From: Bacillota bacterium
GTDB lineage: Bacteria; Bacillota; Clostridia; Lachnospirales; Lachnospiraceae
Length of the DNA: 16,750 nucleotides
Assembly: GCA_023393095.1 (NCBI GenBank)
Contig: JAEWMT010000132.1
Span: forward strand, 1-16,750
Direction: 5' to 3'
The notes below the pieces were generated by a model. The model worked only from the letters and a program-made list of their open reading frames with translations. It made no database searches and was not told the origin of the DNA. Numbering within the stretch: the stretch's first letter is position 1; each line of letters begins with the position of its first letter. Made by a program: the position numbers and the translations under genes. Shown in pieces: positions 14,692 to 16,750 of this stretch.

Positions 14692-16329
14692 GTGAAGCAG
14701 ATAAATTTTAAAACATCTAAAATAGTACAACGAGTTCAGAAGGATAGATATAAAATAGTTTTATCAATTTTATTTGGATTTTTTGGATTGCTAGGAGCAA
14801 TTTTTTCAGTTCATTATAACGTGGGTAATATTAAGATAAATATAGATTGGTACTTAATATTTCCACTCTTGATAGCTTTGTCATGGGGAAGAATATATGG
14901 ATGCATAAGCATTGTGTTTGGAATGTCAATATGGTATCCGCTTTTTATAAATGGATATCACGGATGGGAATGTTTTGTACCTTCTATTTGTTTGTTTATT
15001 TGGGTTTTGCTTCATGGTTATGGTGCTGAAAAAAGACTTCAGAGTAGAAGTGTCTTTACCAATCTATATTTTCTTCAGTTAATCTATAATATTATCAGCC
15101 TTATTCTATACTTTAATGTTCTTCCTTTTCTGCTTTTATTTAATCCGCTCTTTTCGGATTCGGGTATAATTACGGCACTAAGTTATGGTGACATCGCTAT
15201 GTTAGCATTAAAGCGAATTATCTTTGAAAGTTTATTATTGGTTATAACCGATATACTTTTACAGTTGCCTTTTATAAGACGAATACTCAGACTAGGCTAT
15301 TCTCAGATTTCCAGATACAATACTAGAATTGTTGTTAGTGTGGTTATCTTCGGGATGCTTTTATTTATAATTACAATCATAGGCTATAGCTATATCATTA
15401 TGAAGCAAAACAATTTACATTGGCTACTGTCCCGTACTTCCAATATAATCACGGGCTTTTTCTTGACGTCTATAGTATTCTTCATTATTGGCGGCTTATC
15501 GGCAAGAATATTCCAATGTAAGCATGAAATCGTCTTTTGTAATAATATAACTACTCGTAAACAGGCTGAGGAAGAAATATTAATGTTCAATAACGAACTA
15601 GAGGAGCGGGTCTTAGAAAGGACTTCGGAGCTTAAAGCTGCAATCGATGAGTTGGAGATCTTTACCTATACCGTATCCCATGATCTTAAATCCCCACTAA
15701 GAGCAATTAATACTTATAGCAGAATAATGCTTGAGGATTATCCACAATCTATGGAAGGAGAAAAGGGGGAGATCATAAACAGTATAATGAATATAAGCCA
15801 GAATATGATTGCTATGGTTAATAAACTTCTGCTCTATTCAACAACAGACAAGCAGGAAATTAATAAGGAATATATCAATTGTAATGATATGATACATAAG
15901 ATTTTTTATGAAATAACCTCCGCTATCTCGAATAGGAAGATAAAGCTTATCATGGAGAAAGAGCTTCCACAGGTTAAGGCGGATAGTATATTATTGAAGC
16001 AGGTATTTTATAATATTATTTCAAATGCCGTTAAATTCACAAAAAACCGTGATCCTGCAATTATCACAGTAAAACATACAATGAATAAAGAAGAAATTAT
16101 ATTTTCAATACATGATAATGGTGTCGGGTTCGATATGAAGCTATCTGGCAAACTATTCGGTGTCTTCGAGCGTCTTCACCCGGTAGAGGAATTTGAAGGA
16201 ACGGGTATAGGTCTTGCAACTGTCCGTAAAATTATAAACAAGCATGAGGGCAGAACATGGATTGAAGCTATTCCAGATAAGGGAGCAACTGTGTATATTG
16301 CTCTTCCGATTTCGGAAAGTATAAAATAG
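14692..16329 (+). CDS. Membrane sensor histidine kinase (HisKA/HATPase type)
   Basis: Predicted sensor kinase of 545 residues that autophosphorylates and passes phosphate to a response regulator. The N-terminal half (about 20-275) is hydrophobic with some six to eight membrane segments and little extracellular sequence, so it may sense within the membrane; I do not recognise its family. A helical linker at 288-320 (EELEERVLERTSELKAAIDELE) leads to the H-box SHDLKSPLRAI with phospho-acceptor His330. The ATPase domain has the N-box (YNIISNAVKFT, Asn445), G1 box DNGVGFD at 475-481 and G2 box GTGIGLATV at 503-511. The start is GTG 14692, with AAGGGTGG about 10 bp upstream. A strong promoter precedes it and a response regulator gene follows 31 bp after its stop. 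The signal and targets are unknown. Confidence 0.92.
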   Translation: MKQINFKTSKIVQRVQKDRYKIVLSILFGFFGLLGAIFSVHYNVGNIKINIDWYLIFPLLIALSWGRIYGCISIVFGMSIWYPLFINGYHGWECFVPSICLFIWVLLHGYGAEKRLQSRSVFTNLYFLQLIYNIISLILYFNVLPFLLLFNPLFSDSGIITALSYGDIAMLALKRIIFESLLLVITDILLQLPFIRRILRLGYSQISRYNTRIVVSVVIFGMLLFIITIIGYSYIIMKQNNLHWLLSRTSNIITGFFLTSIVFFIIGGLSARIFQCKHEIVFCNNITTRKQAEEEILMFNNELEERVLERTSELKAAIDELEIFTYTVSHDLKSPLRAINTYSRIMLEDYPQSMEGEKGEIINSIMNISQNMIAMVNKLLLYSTTDKQEINKEYINCNDMIHKIFYEITSAISNRKIKLIMEKELPQVKADSILLKQVFYNIISNAVKFTKNRDPAIITVKHTMNKEEIIFSIHDNGVGFDMKLSGKLFGVFERLHPVEEFEGTGIGLATVRKIINKHEGRTWIEAIPDKGATVYIALPISESIK

Positions 16330-16360
16330 CTTAAAAAGTAGGCAGCATGGAGGCTTATAT

Positions 16361-16750
16361 ATGTATAATGTTATGATTGTTGATGATATGGAAGTATTCC
16401 GTCGTGATATAAAGCGTCTTAAATTATGGGGCGAAATATCCGGGTTTGCTATAACAGCAGAAGCGTTTGATGGACGGGATGCTCTAAAGAAATTGGAAGA
16501 GAATCCAATGGATTTAGTAATTACCGATATTAGGATGCCGGTTATGGATGGTATTGAACTCTTACGTGAGATATCTGAGAAGAAGTTATGCCCGTATACC
16601 GTATTGTTGAGTGATTTTACGGAATATAATTATGCTAGGCAAGGGTTTGTATATGGAGCATTCGATTATATCGGTAAATCGTTAGATGAGGAAGCCCTAT
16701 TAGAATTGCTCGGGCGGATAAAGCAGCAGCTGGATAATAAACAGCAAGAA
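16361..16750 (+). CDS. Response regulator, receiver domain only visible (partial, runs off the right edge)
   Basis: Open for 130 codons from ATG 16361 to the window edge with no stop. Receiver-domain residues are clear: acidic pair Asp8-Asp9 (IVDDME), phospho-acceptor Asp56 (VITDIRMPVMDG), Ser84 (LLSDF) and Lys106 (FDYIGKS). The usual Lys-Pro after the last strand is Lys-Ser here. The segment SDFTEYNYARQGFVYGAFDYI resembles YesN-type regulators, which carry an AraC-type DNA-binding domain; that part would lie beyond the window. GGAG at 16349-16352 precedes the start. It lies 31 bp after the histidine kinase gene and is its likely partner. Confidence 0.85.
   Translation, partial: MYNVMIVDDMEVFRRDIKRLKLWGEISGFAITAEAFDGRDALKKLEENPMDLVITDIRMPVMDGIELLREISEKKLCPYTVLLSDFTEYNYARQGFVYGAFDYIGKSLDEEALLELLGRIKQQLDNKQQE

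Overview
The window looks like chromosomal DNA of a low-to-moderate GC Gram-positive anaerobe, probably a Clostridia/Lachnospiraceae-type Firmicute. This is inferred from strong AGGAGG-type ribosome sites, TTG/GTG starts, a lipoprotein-anchored sugar-binding protein, an ABC importer with no dedicated ATPase and a YesN-like response regulator. No marker gene fixes the species. Every gene I can support lies on the + strand. There are no rRNA or tRNA genes, IS elements, phage genes or CRISPR arrays.

Region 1 (1-3350) starts with the possible tail of an unknown upstream gene. Three tightly spaced genes follow: a threonine-dehydrogenase-like zinc alcohol dehydrogenase, an HMG-CoA lyase-like enzyme and a class I/archaeal-type HMG-CoA reductase. 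No HMG-CoA synthase, thiolase or mevalonate kinase is present, so the set reads better as a catabolic or modified CoA-ester pathway (compare mvaA/mvaB mevalonate degradation in Pseudomonas mevalonii) than as isoprenoid synthesis.

Region 2 (3351-6809) encodes a carbohydrate ABC importer: a lipoprotein binding protein and two MalF/MalG-type permeases. A palindrome precedes the binding-protein gene, and a strong 19-bp hairpin separates it from the permeases. The ATPase must come from elsewhere.

Region 3 (6844-14135) is a sugar/sugar-acid catabolic cluster. It holds three xylose-isomerase-like TIM-barrel proteins, a Gfo/Idh/MocA oxidoreductase, a CdaR-type sugar-diacid regulator, a glycerate kinase and a D-2-hydroxyacid dehydrogenase. 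The last two suggest that the pathway passes through hydroxypyruvate or glycerate into 2-phosphoglycerate. CdaR probably controls the cluster, and a good promoter with an overlapping dyad lies just upstream of the glycerate kinase gene.

Region 4 (14136-16750) begins with a 556-bp non-coding gap holding a terminator-like hairpin and a strong promoter. A membrane sensor histidine kinase and the start of a response regulator, cut by the window edge, follow. They probably form a two-component pair whose link to the catabolic genes is unproven.

A working model: the importer brings in a carbohydrate; the oxidoreductase and the isomerase-fold enzymes convert it to hydroxypyruvate or glycerate; the dehydrogenase and kinase deliver that to glycolysis. 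The HMG-type genes may handle a second, CoA-linked part of the same substrate or an unrelated compound. The actual substrate cannot be read from the sequence.
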